Positions 7,585 to 15,977 of a stretch of 31,695 bases of DNA are shown here, piece after piece. The translations under genes were made by a program, and so were the position numbers. Position 1 is the first letter of the stretch. Every line of letters starts with the position of its first letter. Below the pieces are notes generated by a model. That model had not been told where the DNA came from. It saw nothing but the letters and a program-made list of their open reading frames with translations, and searched no databases. The stretch comes from DASQBT01 sp049578545. Its GTDB lineage: Bacteria; Pseudomonadota; Gammaproteobacteria; Burkholderiales; Thiobacillaceae. The stretch is taken from contig JBAUMF010000033.1 in the NCBI GenBank assembly GCA_049578545.1, forward strand, positions 1 through 31,695, read 5' to 3'.

Positions 7585-8532
7585 ATGATTCGCTTTTTCG
7601 ATGTGGACCGTGTCATTCCGTTCATGCGTTACGGAAGAATCACGACTGCCATTTCACTCGCCACGTTCTTCTTTGCTGTCTGGGCACTGGCATACAAAGG
7701 CCTCAATCTCGGTGTCGATTTCACCGGGGGCACCGTGATGGAAATCAGTTATATCCAACCGGCCCATCTGGACAAGATCCGTTCTGCGCTGGCGGCTACC
7801 GGCCTCAAGGAAGTTGCAGTGCAGAACTTTGGCACCGCGCGCGATGTACTGATCCGCCTCCCAGTCAGCAAGAGTTCAAGCGCGGCCCAAACCAGCAACC
7901 AGGTCATGACCGCCCTTGCAGCGGCTGATCCCGGCGTAACTTTGAAGCGTGTCGACTTCGTCGGTCCGCAGGTGGGCAAGGAACTTTATGATAACGGCGC
8001 GCTGGCGCTGCTGGTTGTAGCGGCAGGCATCATGGGGTATCTGGCAATACGCTTTGAATGGCGTTTTGCCCTGGCCGCCATCCTCGCCAATATCCACGAC
8101 GTCGTCATCATTCTGGGTATGTTCGCCTTCTTCCAGTGGGAATTCACCCTTACCGTGCTGGCAGGCGTGTTGGCAATTCTGGGCTACTCCGTCAATGAAT
8201 CCGTCGTCGTGTTCGACCGGATTCGCGAAAACATCCGCAAGATGCGCCAGACCAGTATCCACGACATCATCGATCACGCCATCACCACCACCATGAGCCG
8301 GACCATTATCACTCATGCCATGACCCAGATGATGGTGCTGTCCATGTTGTTCTTTGGCGGTGAAGCCTTGCATAATTTTGCCTTGGCGCTGACCATTGGC
8401 ATCCTGTTCGGCATCTATTCCTCTGTACTGGTCGCCTCTCCCCTGCTGCTGATGCTTGGAGTCAAGCGGGAGCACTTCATCAAGGAAGAGAAGCGCAAAG
8501 AGGGCGTGATGGCGGACGGCGCGCAGGTTTGA
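7585..8532 (+). CDS. secF: Protein translocase subunit SecF
   Basis: Partner of SecD in the SecDF complex. The 315-residue protein has an N-terminal membrane helix (about residues 20-38), the motif LNLGVDFTGGTVMEI, a periplasmic domain, and five C-terminal helices with ILGYSVNESVVVFDRIRENI, the SecF signature. An AAGAGG-like site precedes the ATG. Transcribed with secD. The tail from about residue 290 is charged and cytoplasmic. Confidence 0.97.
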   Translation: MIRFFDVDRVIPFMRYGRITTAISLATFFFAVWALAYKGLNLGVDFTGGTVMEISYIQPAHLDKIRSALAATGLKEVAVQNFGTARDVLIRLPVSKSSSAAQTSNQVMTALAAADPGVTLKRVDFVGPQVGKELYDNGALALLVVAAGIMGYLAIRFEWRFALAAILANIHDVVIILGMFAFFQWEFTLTVLAGVLAILGYSVNESVVVFDRIRENIRKMRQTSIHDIIDHAITTTMSRTIITHAMTQMMVLSMLFFGGEALHNFALALTIGILFGIYSSVLVASPLLLMLGVKREHFIKEEKRKEGVMADGAQV

Positions 8533-8569
8533 TACAGCTCGGCAGTAAGGCAGCGCAAGCGGAATTGCA

Positions 8570-9172
8570 GTGATACACGGATTCATCGACTGGATTCTGC
8601 AGGCTGTTCATGGCTGGGGCTACGTCGGCATCTTTGTGCTGATGGCGCTGGAATCCACGGTTATACCCATTCCATCTGAACTCGTCCTGATCCCGGCCGG
8701 TTATCTGGCCTACGAAGGGAAAATGAATTACTTCGGCATTATCGTTACCTCTGCTCTGGGCGGCGTGGCCGGAGCCTCTATTAATTACTCTTTCGCCTTG
8801 TGGGTAGGCCGCCCTTTTCTGGAACGCTGGGGAAAATACTTTTTCGTTCGGCCACCGTTGCTGCACAAGACCGACGCCTTCTTTCTCAAGCATGGGGCCG
8901 TCTCCACCTTCACTGGACGTCTTATTCCCGGCATCCGTCACCTAATCTCCCTTCCTGCCGGCCTGGCCCGCATGCCGCTTGCAAGATTCAGTTTCTATAC
9001 TTGCCTTGGTGCCGGCCTGTGGTCGACGGTCCTGACGACATTCGGCTATTTCATAGGTGGCAACGAAGCGCTTGTCAAACAATACATGCATCTTGTCACC
9101 ATCGGTATCGTGATTGGCGTCGTCCTGGGTGTCGCGCTCTACTGGTGGTGGCAAAAGAAGAACGGCAGTTGA
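8570..9172 (+). CDS. DedA-family membrane protein
   Basis: DedA/VTT proteins are inner-membrane proteins linked to undecaprenyl phosphate or phospholipid recycling and to envelope homeostasis. The 200-residue product has several hydrophobic segments and the family motifs: Glu28 and PIPSE (33-37) in ALESTVIPIPSELVLIPAGY, then FTGRLIPGIRHLISLPAG (Arg117, Arg123) near residue 114. The start is GTG at 8570 with a weak GGAA upstream; a later start would remove the first helix. It follows secF by 37 bases and overlaps the next gene by 4 bases. Substrate is not assignable from sequence. Confidence 0.9.
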   Translation: MIHGFIDWILQAVHGWGYVGIFVLMALESTVIPIPSELVLIPAGYLAYEGKMNYFGIIVTSALGGVAGASINYSFALWVGRPFLERWGKYFFVRPPLLHKTDAFFLKHGAVSTFTGRLIPGIRHLISLPAGLARMPLARFSFYTCLGAGLWSTVLTTFGYFIGGNEALVKQYMHLVTIGIVIGVVLGVALYWWWQKKNGS

Positions 9173-9546
9173 TCTGTCCCTGCGGCAGCGGTCTGATCTA
9201 CCCTGACTGTTGCGGTCGATGCCACGGCGGCAACAACGCTTCTGATGCCGAGGCGCTCATGCGATCCCGCTATACCGCCTATGTAATGAAGCAAACGGAT
9301 CACCTGCTTGCCTCCTGGCACCCTTCCTCCCGCCCCGCCATCCTCGACCTGGAGTCTCCACCCCAATTCCAGTGGATCGGCCTGAAGGTGATCTCGCATC
9401 AGCAACAGGATCACGACCATGCCACGGTGGAGTTCGTCGTGCGGTACAAGATCAATGGGCGTGCATTCCACATGCAGGAGATCAGCCGGTTTGTGCGGGA
9501 ACATGGGCGGTGGTTTTATGTGGACGGGGAGCAGGTACCGCGCTGA
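9169..9546 (+). CDS. YchJ-like (UPF0225) SEC-C protein, short form
   Basis: The likely start is TTG at 9169, whose TTGA overlaps the DedA stop; this keeps the N-terminal CPCGSGLIYPDCCG motif, a zinc-binding SEC-C type sequence that opens YchJ proteins. The conserved core follows: AEALMRSRYTAYVMKQTDHLLASWHP, FQWIGLKVI, and the end RFVREHGRWFYVDGE. At 125 residues it lacks the second, C-terminal SEC-C motif of E. coli YchJ. Function of the family is unknown; a nucleic acid or protein-binding role is only a guess. The frame extends upstream inside dedA but that part is out of family. Confidence 0.85.
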   Translation: MICPCGSGLIYPDCCGRCHGGNNASDAEALMRSRYTAYVMKQTDHLLASWHPSSRPAILDLESPPQFQWIGLKVISHQQQDHDHATVEFVVRYKINGRAFHMQEISRFVREHGRWFYVDGEQVPR

Positions 9547-9644
9547 GTCCTGCTCCTCCCGAGGGAGAGCGCATCACTCACCCCGCCTCCTTTAGTCCGG
9601 GGTTGCCCGACCAAAGCGGCCCGGGGTAGCGCGGCCAATGGTCG

Positions 9645-10370
9645 TTAGCCTGCCGCCTCCATCATCAAGCGCTTCATCTCCGCCACCGCCTGTCGCCATC
9701 CTGTAAACAAGGCCTGCGCCACGATTGCGTGGCCGATGTTGAGTTCATGGATGCCCGGTATCGACGCAATATGATGGACGTTGTGATAGGTCAGCCCGTG
9801 GCCGGCATTTACGGTCAGTCCCAGACTTTGCCCATAGGCGACCGCCTTGCGGATGCGTTCCAGCTCGCGCACAAATTCATTGCCGGTCGCATCGGCAAAA
9901 TGGCCGGTATGGATTTCCACCGCCGGCGCACCTGCTTGCATGGCAGCGTCGAGTTGAGCGAAATCGGCGTCAATGAATAGGGAAACGTGAACTCCGGCCT
10001 TGCCCAGCCGGGTGCAGGCATCCTTGATCTTTTCCATCTGCCCGGCTGCATCGAGCCCGCCTTCGGTGGTCAGCTCCTCGCGCTTCTCCGGGACCAGGCA
10101 TACGTCCGGTGGCTGGATTTGTTCGGCGATGCCAATCATTTCATCGGTAACGGCCATCTCCAGATTCATCTTGGTTTTCAGCAGTTGGCGCAGGATATGC
10201 ACGTCGGCATCCTGAATATGACGCCGGTCTTCACGCAGGTGCAGGGTGATGGAATCAGCCCCCGCCGTTTCCGCGGTCAATGCGGCCTCAACCAAACTCG
10301 GATAACGCGTCTTTCGCACCTGGCGCAAGGTGGCGATATGATCGATGTTGACGCCAAGATAAATGCTCAT
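9645..10370 (-). CDS. pdxJ: Pyridoxine 5'-phosphate synthase
   Basis: PdxJ condenses 1-deoxyxylulose 5-phosphate with 3-amino-2-oxopropyl phosphate to make pyridoxine 5'-phosphate (vitamin B6). The 241-residue TIM-barrel protein begins MSIYLGVNIDHIATLRQVRK and carries ADSITLHLREDRRHIQD, EMAVTDEMI, EIHTGHFAD and VNAGHGLTYHNV, all family signatures. It is the last gene of the minus-strand block and overlaps recO by 4 bases (ATGA). acpS, which often follows pdxJ, is absent: the next gene is the convergent ychJ-like gene. Confidence 0.97.
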   Translation of the reverse strand: MSIYLGVNIDHIATLRQVRKTRYPSLVEAALTAETAGADSITLHLREDRRHIQDADVHILRQLLKTKMNLEMAVTDEMIGIAEQIQPPDVCLVPEKREELTTEGGLDAAGQMEKIKDACTRLGKAGVHVSLFIDADFAQLDAAMQAGAPAVEIHTGHFADATGNEFVRELERIRKAVAYGQSLGLTVNAGHGLTYHNVHHIASIPGIHELNIGHAIVAQALFTGWRQAVAEMKRLMMEAAG

Positions 10371-11095
10371 GGTGTGCCATTCTGATTCAGTTCTACCAAC
10401 AACTGGCGAGTATAAAGTGGCTTGCCCCCGAGATGGTGGGCGATGAGATAACGCATCAACCGTTTGGCTTCAGACAAGGTTTGCGCAGAGCCAAAGCGAT
10501 CGCCGGCCAGATCCAGCAGGGTCTGACCTGATACTGCAACGCCTGCACGATCTGCGCTATATGCATAGGGCCCACGTTCTGCCTGGAATACATAACGCTC
10601 TGCGGCTTCCACCAGTTGTCCGGTTTCGGCCTGATGGCTGAAGGTGGCCGCGTAACCGATTTCCGCCAGAAGCCGGGCTTCGAAACGCCGCAGGATAACT
10701 TCCAATGGCATGTCTCCTCCGCCCAGTTGCTGAAGGGCGTGGTGGTAGTGATCGAACAAGATCTCGTGGGGGTCGTCGCGCGGAAGCAATTTCATCAATA
10801 ATTCGTTCAGATAAAAGCCGCACATCAATGCTTCCCCCTGTGGCGGAACAAAACCGCCCTGCCATTCCACGTCATGCAGGGTGCGCAATTCGTGCCTGCC
10901 GTACCAGGACAGGGACAGTGTCGTGAAGGGCTGGATCAAACCGCGGCTTGCGGAGCGTGGACGCCGCGCGCCGCGCGCGATCAGCGCAACACGGCCATGG
11001 TGCAAGGTGAAGGCTTCCGCCACCAGGCTGGTTTCCTTGAACGGCCAGGTGTGAAGGATGAAACCTGGTTCGTTGTTAACGCGGCGGTCGGTCAT
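10367..11095 (-). CDS. recO: DNA repair protein RecO
   Basis: RecO helps load RecA on single-stranded DNA in the RecFOR pathway. The 242-residue protein starts MTDRRVNNEPGFILHTWPFKETSLV with the oligonucleotide-binding fold (to about residue 80, including GRVALIARGARRPRS), followed by the helical C-terminal domain (FYLNELLMKLLPRDDPHEILFD and RRFEARLLAEIGY). The zinc cysteines of some RecO proteins are not visible here, as in many proteobacteria. It overlaps both era and pdxJ by 4 bases. Confidence 0.95.
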   Translation of the reverse strand: MTDRRVNNEPGFILHTWPFKETSLVAEAFTLHHGRVALIARGARRPRSASRGLIQPFTTLSLSWYGRHELRTLHDVEWQGGFVPPQGEALMCGFYLNELLMKLLPRDDPHEILFDHYHHALQQLGGGDMPLEVILRRFEARLLAEIGYAATFSHQAETGQLVEAAERYVFQAERGPYAYSADRAGVAVSGQTLLDLAGDRFGSAQTLSEAKRLMRYLIAHHLGGKPLYTRQLLVELNQNGTP

Positions 11096-11979
11096 TCAAT
11101 GCCGAGAGACTTGAGTACCCGGATATCATCACTCCAGCCACCTTTCACCTTCACCCAGACTTCAAGATAGACTTTGGCGTCGAACAGTTTTTCCATGTCC
11201 TGTCTGGCCTGGGTGGAAATCTGCTTGAGCTTTTCTCCACCCTTGCCAATCACGATCGCCTTTTGACTGTCACGGTCGACCAAAATGGTGGCAAAAATCC
11301 GCCGTAGCCGGCCCTCTTCCTCGAACTTGTCGATGGCGACGGCGGTCGCGTATGGAATTTCTTCACCACACAGGCGGAACAGTTTTTCGCGTATCAGCTC
11401 GGCAGCCAGTACGCGTTCGGTCTGGTCCGTGTAATCATCCTCGCCGAAGAGAGGCTGCCCTGGAGGAAGATAGCCGGTCAGGGTCTTGATCAGCTCATTG
11501 ATGCCCGTTCCCTGCTTGGCTGAAACGGGAACGATCTCTGAAAACGGATAGGCTTCGCTGGCGGACTTGAGAAAGTCGAGCATCGCAGCGTTATCTTTTA
11601 TCTGATCGGACTTATTGGCGACCAGCAGCACCGGCTGATCCTTGGGCAACAATTCCAGCACCTGTCTATCAGCATTGCCCAGACGACCCGCTTCCACCAC
11701 CATCAGAACGGCATCCGTATCCGCCAGCGCCTGCTTGACGCTGCGGTTCATGGCGGTGTTCATTACCCCGCCATAACGAGTCTGGAAACCCGGGGTATCG
11801 ACAAAGACAAACTGTGCGTTCGCTTCAGTCCGCACACCCATGACACGATGCCGTGTGGTCTGTGCCTTGCGCGAAGTAATGCTGATCTTCTGGCCGACCA
11901 TGCGATTAAGCAATGTGGACTTGCCGACATTGGGCCTGCCCACGATGGCAATGTAACCTGTTCGGAAAGTATTGCTCAC
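11092..11979 (-). CDS. era: GTPase Era
   Basis: Era is a GTPase that binds 16S rRNA and takes part in 30S subunit assembly. The 295-residue protein has G1 GRPNVGKST (about residues 15-23), the switch II DTPGF, G4 NKSD, and a C-terminal KH RNA-binding domain with VIGKGGEKLKQI. It overlaps rnc upstream and recO downstream by 4 bases each, giving tight translational coupling of rRNA processing (RNase III) with subunit assembly. Confidence 0.98.
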   Translation of the reverse strand: MSNTFRTGYIAIVGRPNVGKSTLLNRMVGQKISITSRKAQTTRHRVMGVRTEANAQFVFVDTPGFQTRYGGVMNTAMNRSVKQALADTDAVLMVVEAGRLGNADRQVLELLPKDQPVLLVANKSDQIKDNAAMLDFLKSASEAYPFSEIVPVSAKQGTGINELIKTLTGYLPPGQPLFGEDDYTDQTERVLAAELIREKLFRLCGEEIPYATAVAIDKFEEEGRLRRIFATILVDRDSQKAIVIGKGGEKLKQISTQARQDMEKLFDAKVYLEVWVKVKGGWSDDIRVLKSLGIE

Positions 11980-12656
11980 TGCTTCTCCACCTTGGCGAGT
12001 GCCAGGCGCGCCGCCTCCTGCTCTGCGGCGCGACGGCTTTTACCATGTCCCTCCGTGAACACATCGAGTGCCGGGATTACACAGGTAACGATAAATTCCT
12101 GGTCATGCGCCTCACCCCGGGTTCCGGAAAGCTGGTAGTCCGGCACCGGATAACGGTGGCCCTGCAACCATTCCTGCAACTGTGTTTTTGGATCCTTGCC
12201 GGAAGCCCTGGGGTCAATGGCTCTTAGTTTGGATCGAAAGAGATGCAAAACCACGTTTCGCGCTGCGTCAAAACCACCATCGAGGAACACGGCACCGAAG
12301 ATGGATTCAAGCCCATCAGCGAGAATGGACGGCCTGCGAAATCCACCGCTTTTGAGCTCGCCCTCCCCGAGCAGCAGGTTGTCGCCCAGTTTAAGACCAA
12401 GGGCAATGGTGGCGAGTGAGTCTTGCTTGACCAGGTTGGCACGCAATCGTGAAAGGGTCCCTTCAGGCAGTTCAGGGAACTGATCAAACAAGGCGCGGGC
12501 AATCGTGCAATTGAGAACCGAATCACCGAGAAATTCCAGGCGCTCGTTGTGTTGGGCGCCGTAGCTTCGATGTGTCAGGGCCTGCCGCAGCAGGTCCGGT
12601 TCGTTGAAGCGATAGCCCAGTTGCTTTAAAAGAAGCGCGCTGCCCTGCTTACTCAC
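11976..12656 (-). CDS. rnc: Ribonuclease III
   Basis: RNase III cuts double-stranded RNA, including the 30S rRNA precursor. I chose the GTG at 12656, which overlaps the upstream DUF4845 gene by 8 bases: it gives 226 residues and puts the catalytic residues at the E. coli numbers Glu38, Glu41, Asp45 (NERLEFLGDS), Asp114 and Glu117 (DGLESIFGA). The frame continues upstream inside the DUF4845 gene but that part resembles nothing. The C-terminal double-stranded RNA-binding domain begins near DPKTQLQEWLQ. No clear ribosome binding site; coupling to DUF4845 is likely. Confidence 0.95.
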   Translation of the reverse strand: MSKQGSALLLKQLGYRFNEPDLLRQALTHRSYGAQHNERLEFLGDSVLNCTIARALFDQFPELPEGTLSRLRANLVKQDSLATIALGLKLGDNLLLGEGELKSGGFRRPSILADGLESIFGAVFLDGGFDAARNVVLHLFRSKLRAIDPRASGKDPKTQLQEWLQGHRYPVPDYQLSGTRGEAHDQEFIVTCVIPALDVFTEGHGKSRRAAEQEAARLALAKVEKQ

Positions 12657-13041
12657 CTTGCTGTGTTGAACGACTCTCACCACTCTCGGAACTGGCATGA
12701 AAATCCACCAGCAAGCTGATGTTCCCAACCAGTTTGGTCTGGAAGGGATAATCCACGCTGACCACTGTCCTGCCGCCGTCCTTGGAAATATCCAGATCAG
12801 TCGGCTTGACAGAGTGAATGTCATCAATCGCTGACCGTTTGTTGAACTTATCGCGGATGGCACTGTTGCTCAGGGTCTTGATTTCCGGATCCCGGCCAAT
12901 ATCAGCCAGTACCTTCTTGATAGTAAAATATTCAATATAGGCAGGCAGCAGCTTCATGGCCAACATGGCCGCAAAAACAATAACGATTCCCCAAAACAGC
13001 ATGCCTATCAGCGATACACCGTGTTGCTGCTTCCTCTTCAT
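12649..13041 (-). CDS. DUF4845 small membrane protein
   Basis: A 130-residue protein with one N-terminal membrane segment (about residues 9-31, VSLIGMLFWGIVIVFAAMLA) and a periplasmic or soluble tail (KLLPAYIEYFTIKKVLADIG...). It matches the DUF4845 family, commonly found between lepB and rnc in betaproteobacteria; function unknown. A strong ribosome binding site (GGAGGAG) precedes the ATG. The N-terminal shape, K-R-x-Q-x-G-x-S-L-I-G-M-L, recalls pilin-like leaders. It lies 17 bases after lepB. Confidence 0.85.
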   Translation of the reverse strand: MKRKQQHGVSLIGMLFWGIVIVFAAMLAMKLLPAYIEYFTIKKVLADIGRDPEIKTLSNSAIRDKFNKRSAIDDIHSVKPTDLDISKDGGRTVVSVDYPFQTKLVGNISLLVDFHASSESGESRSTQQGE

Positions 13042-13058
13042 GTTTCAGTCTCCTCCAG

Positions 13059-13862
13059 TTATTGAATGCGGGTACCGATGCGTTTCAGGTCATCCAGATT
13101 AAGCCAGATGAAGAAGGCCTTGCCAACGATGTTCTTGTCCGGCACGAAGCCCCAGTAGCGGCTGTCGTTGCTTGCATCCCTGTTGTCGCCCATCATGAAA
13201 TACTCGCCTTCAGGCACGCGGCAGGCGAAACCCCTCTCGTCATACGTGCAATTTTCCTGGTGCTGAAACGGTACGATTTGTCCTTGCAAGATGGATGGTG
13301 CGTCTGTTTCAACCAGCTCGGTGTGCGTTCTGTCGCCAATTTTCTCTTTATATACATCTGCCGTGACGTAATTCAAGCCCGCCTTGACATAGCTATAGGT
13401 TCCGTCCTTTTCATAATCCAGTGGCTGGCCATTAATGGTCAGTTTCTTGTCCCGGTATTCCACCTTGTCACCCGGAACACCAATTACTCGCTTGATATAG
13501 TCGAGCGACGGATCTTGTGGATAGCGAAACACCATTACATCTCCTCGCTTTGGATCAGTGAGCGCGATGATCTTCTTATCGATTACAGGCAGGCGAATCC
13601 CATAGGTAAACTTGTTAACCAGAATGAAGTCGCCGACCAGCAGCGTGGGTATCATCGAGCCGGAAGGAATACGGAATGGCTCCACCAGGAACGAACGAAG
13701 CAGGAAAACGATCAGGATCACAGGGAAGAAGCTGCGGGAATATTCCGTCAGCAGCGGTTCCTTGTCTTCTATCCTTCGTTTGGAAGCAAACAGCAGGCGG
13801 TCAGATAGCCAGATGAATCCGGTAACGACCAGAGCAATAAACAGGATCAGTTCAAAATTCAT
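13059..13862 (-). CDS. lepB: Signal peptidase I
   Basis: LepB cleaves signal peptides at the periplasmic face of the inner membrane. The 267-residue protein has two N-terminal membrane segments (about residues 3-22 and 44-60), the catalytic Ser69 in PSGSMIPTL, Lys124 in DYIKRVIGVPGD, and the box MMGDNRDASNDSRYWGFVP. Its ATG directly follows the lepA stop codon, with the GGAG site inside the lepA end. lepA-lepB is the classic pairing. Confidence 0.98.
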   Translation of the reverse strand: MNFELILFIALVVTGFIWLSDRLLFASKRRIEDKEPLLTEYSRSFFPVILIVFLLRSFLVEPFRIPSGSMIPTLLVGDFILVNKFTYGIRLPVIDKKIIALTDPKRGDVMVFRYPQDPSLDYIKRVIGVPGDKVEYRDKKLTINGQPLDYEKDGTYSYVKAGLNYVTADVYKEKIGDRTHTELVETDAPSILQGQIVPFQHQENCTYDERGFACRVPEGEYFMMGDNRDASNDSRYWGFVPDKNIVGKAFFIWLNLDDLKRIGTRIQ

Positions 13863-15656
13863 CTATTTATCTCCAACTTGGAGTATGGCCAAGAATGCTT
13901 CCTGCGGAATTTCCACATTGCCTACCTGCTTCATGCGCTTTTTTCCTGCTTTCTGCTTTTCCAATAGCTTCTTCTTGCGTGTGATATCGCCACCATAGCA
14001 TTTTGCCAGCACGTTCTTACGCAAGGCTTTCACGTTTTCCCGCGCGACGATGTGCGCTCCAATGGCAGCCTGCACTGCCACATCATACATTTGTCGAGGG
14101 ATCAGTTCGCGCATTTTACTTACCAGTTCGCGACCACGATATTGGGCATTGGCACGATGCACAATCAGTGAAAGTGCATCGACCCGATCGCCATTTACCA
14201 GCACGTCCAGCTTTACCAGATCGGCCGCACGAAATTCCTTGAACTCATAGTCCAGTGAGGCATAACCTCGTGATACCGATTTGAGCCGATCGAAGAAATC
14301 CATCACCACTTCATTCATCGGCATTTCATAGGTCAGCATTACCTGCCGCCCCATGTATTTCATATCGATCTGTGCGCCGCGCTTCTGCTCGCACAGCGGG
14401 ATCACCGAGCCCACATATTCCTGCGGCATCAGCATGTGCGCCGTAATGATCGGCTCACGGATTTCCTCGGTCTTGGAAGGGTCAGGCAGTTTAGATGGGT
14501 TTTCAACTTCAAGCACCGTACCATCGCGCATCAAAACCTGATAGACCACGGTAGGTGCGGTCGTGATCAGATTCTGGTCGAACTCGCGTTCCAGTCGCTC
14601 CTGCACGATGTCCATGTGCAGCAAACCAAGAAATCCGCAGCGAAAGCCAAAACCAAGCGCTTGAGAAACTTCCGGCTCAAATTGCAGGGCAGCATCGTTC
14701 AGCTGAAGTTTGCCCAGCGCATCCCTCAGGCCTTCGTAGTCATGCGATTCAACCGGGTACAATCCGGCAAACACCTGCGGCTTCACCTTCTTGAATCCGG
14801 GCAATGCCTTGTCGGCAGGCCGGGTATCCAGGGTCACCGTGTCGCCAACCGGGGCAGCTCTCAACTCCTTGATGCCGGAAATGATAAAGCCGACTTCACC
14901 AGCCGAAAGCTTGGGCAAATTCCGTGACTTGGGCGAGAACACGCCAACCTGCTCGCAAAGATAGGTGGCCCCTGTCGCCATCAGGCGAATCTTGTCCTTG
15001 GGCTTGAGTACGCCGTCCACTACCCTCACCAGCACCACTACACCTACATAATTGTCAAACCAGGAATCGATGATCAGCGCCTTGAGCGGTGCGTCAGGAT
15101 CACCCCTGGGCGGCGGAATCTTGGCTATCACGGTTTCAAGAATATCCTGCACCCCAACACCGGTCTTGGCAGACGCGCGCACGGCATCCCTGGCCTCGAT
15201 GCCGATGATGTCCTCAATTTCCTGAATCACCCGTTCAGGGTCTGCCGCAGGCAGGTCAATCTTGTTCAGCACCGCTATCACTTCCACGCCCAGATCGATG
15301 GCAGTGTAGCAATTGGCTACGGTTTGAGCTTCAACACCCTGGGACGCATCCACGACCAGGAGCGCGCCCTCGCATGCCGACAGACTGCGGCTGACCTCGT
15401 AGGAGAAATCCACATGCCCGGGCGTGTCGATCAGGTTGAGCTTGTAGATTTGCCCGTCACGTGCCGTGTATTCAAGTGCGGCAGTCTGCGCCTTGATGGT
15501 GATGCCCCGTTCCTTTTCCAGATCCATGGAATCGAGCACCTGTGCCCCCATCTCGCGGTCAGATAACCCTCCGCACAGCTGAATAATGCGGTCTGCCAGC
15601 GTCGACTTGCCGTGGTCGATATGAGCGATGATGGAGAAATTGCGGATATTTTTCAC
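13863..15656 (-). CDS. lepA: Elongation factor 4 (LepA)
   Basis: LepA is a ribosome-associated translational GTPase. I chose GTG at 15656, giving MKNIRNFSIIAHIDHGKSTL and 597 residues, as in E. coli (599). An in-frame GTG at 15674 lies inside a terminator-like hairpin and is less likely. Visible are G1 AHIDHGKST, DTPGHVDF and NKIDLP, then the EF-G-like domains and the LepA-specific C-terminal domain (ARENVKALRKNVLAKCYGGD). No good ribosome binding site precedes the start, which is only about 7 bases from the hairpin T-run. Confidence 0.97.
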   Translation of the reverse strand: MKNIRNFSIIAHIDHGKSTLADRIIQLCGGLSDREMGAQVLDSMDLEKERGITIKAQTAALEYTARDGQIYKLNLIDTPGHVDFSYEVSRSLSACEGALLVVDASQGVEAQTVANCYTAIDLGVEVIAVLNKIDLPAADPERVIQEIEDIIGIEARDAVRASAKTGVGVQDILETVIAKIPPPRGDPDAPLKALIIDSWFDNYVGVVVLVRVVDGVLKPKDKIRLMATGATYLCEQVGVFSPKSRNLPKLSAGEVGFIISGIKELRAAPVGDTVTLDTRPADKALPGFKKVKPQVFAGLYPVESHDYEGLRDALGKLQLNDAALQFEPEVSQALGFGFRCGFLGLLHMDIVQERLEREFDQNLITTAPTVVYQVLMRDGTVLEVENPSKLPDPSKTEEIREPIITAHMLMPQEYVGSVIPLCEQKRGAQIDMKYMGRQVMLTYEMPMNEVVMDFFDRLKSVSRGYASLDYEFKEFRAADLVKLDVLVNGDRVDALSLIVHRANAQYRGRELVSKMRELIPRQMYDVAVQAAIGAHIVARENVKALRKNVLAKCYGGDITRKKKLLEKQKAGKKRMKQVGNVEIPQEAFLAILQVGDK

Positions 15657-15662
15657 AAACAG

Positions 15663-15687
15663 CAAAAAGGGCACGTTACCGTGCCCT
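15663..15687 (-). terminator. Rho-independent terminator or attenuator before lepA
   Basis: On the minus strand an 8-bp perfect stem, AGGGCACG (15687-15680) and CGTGCCCT (15675-15668), closes a GTAA tetraloop of the GNRA type and is followed by a run of T (15667-15664 plus the last stem base). It sits between the glutaredoxin-like gene stop (15714) and the lepA start (15656). It has all parts of an intrinsic terminator, yet it lies directly in front of lepA, so lepA must rely on readthrough or on a regulated leader. Confidence 0.75.
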
Positions 15688-15713
15688 GGATAGCAGCCTT
15701 AATCATGTGAATT

Positions 15714-15977
15714 TTAACGGATTGGGCCAAACTCAGAAAGCCAAGTTTGGAATCGTTCCAAATCGAAAAAGTGCCGGCAGATTTCCTCTTTCCCATGCGT
15801 TAGAACGGGTATATCCAACCCGTAGCAGTCTTCCAGTCCGGGTTGGCCGGAGATATCAATTTGCATGAGCCTCAGGCCATTCTGCTTCAAATGGGGCGCC
15901 AGTTCGGCTTCCATGGCCTCGCACAGATGGCACCCCGTCCGCCCGTAAAGGGTCAGCTCGGGCGGGTTGGCGCTCAT
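15714..15977 (-). CDS. Glutaredoxin-like thioredoxin-fold protein
   Basis: An 87-residue thioredoxin-fold protein with the motif Cys16-His-Leu-Cys19 (YGRTGCHLCEAM) and the cis-proline region DIPVLTHG. This group (DUF836/glutaredoxin-2 type) is common after mucD in betaproteobacteria. It could reduce a disulfide in the cytoplasm; the partner is unknown. There is no signal peptide. The start overlaps mucD by 4 bases. A terminator-like hairpin follows. Confidence 0.85.
   Translation of the reverse strand: MSANPPELTLYGRTGCHLCEAMEAELAPHLKQNGLRLMQIDISGQPGLEDCYGLDIPVLTHGKEEICRHFFDLERFQTWLSEFGPIR

Noticed and set aside
9547..9644. Near-palindrome around 9548-9570 as terminator between ychJ and pdxJ
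   Set aside because: The stem has a mismatch and no T-run on either strand; too weak to call.
12657..12863. Longer N-terminus for RNase III
   Set aside because: It lies wholly inside the DUF4845 gene; the GTG at 12656 restores E. coli residue numbers exactly.
13062..13808. Plus-strand open frame across lepB
   Set aside because: Shadow of lepB; the minus-strand protein has all catalytic residues.
15657..15674. GTG at 15674 as lepA start
   Set aside because: It sits in the stem of a terminator-like hairpin and adds six non-conserved residues.
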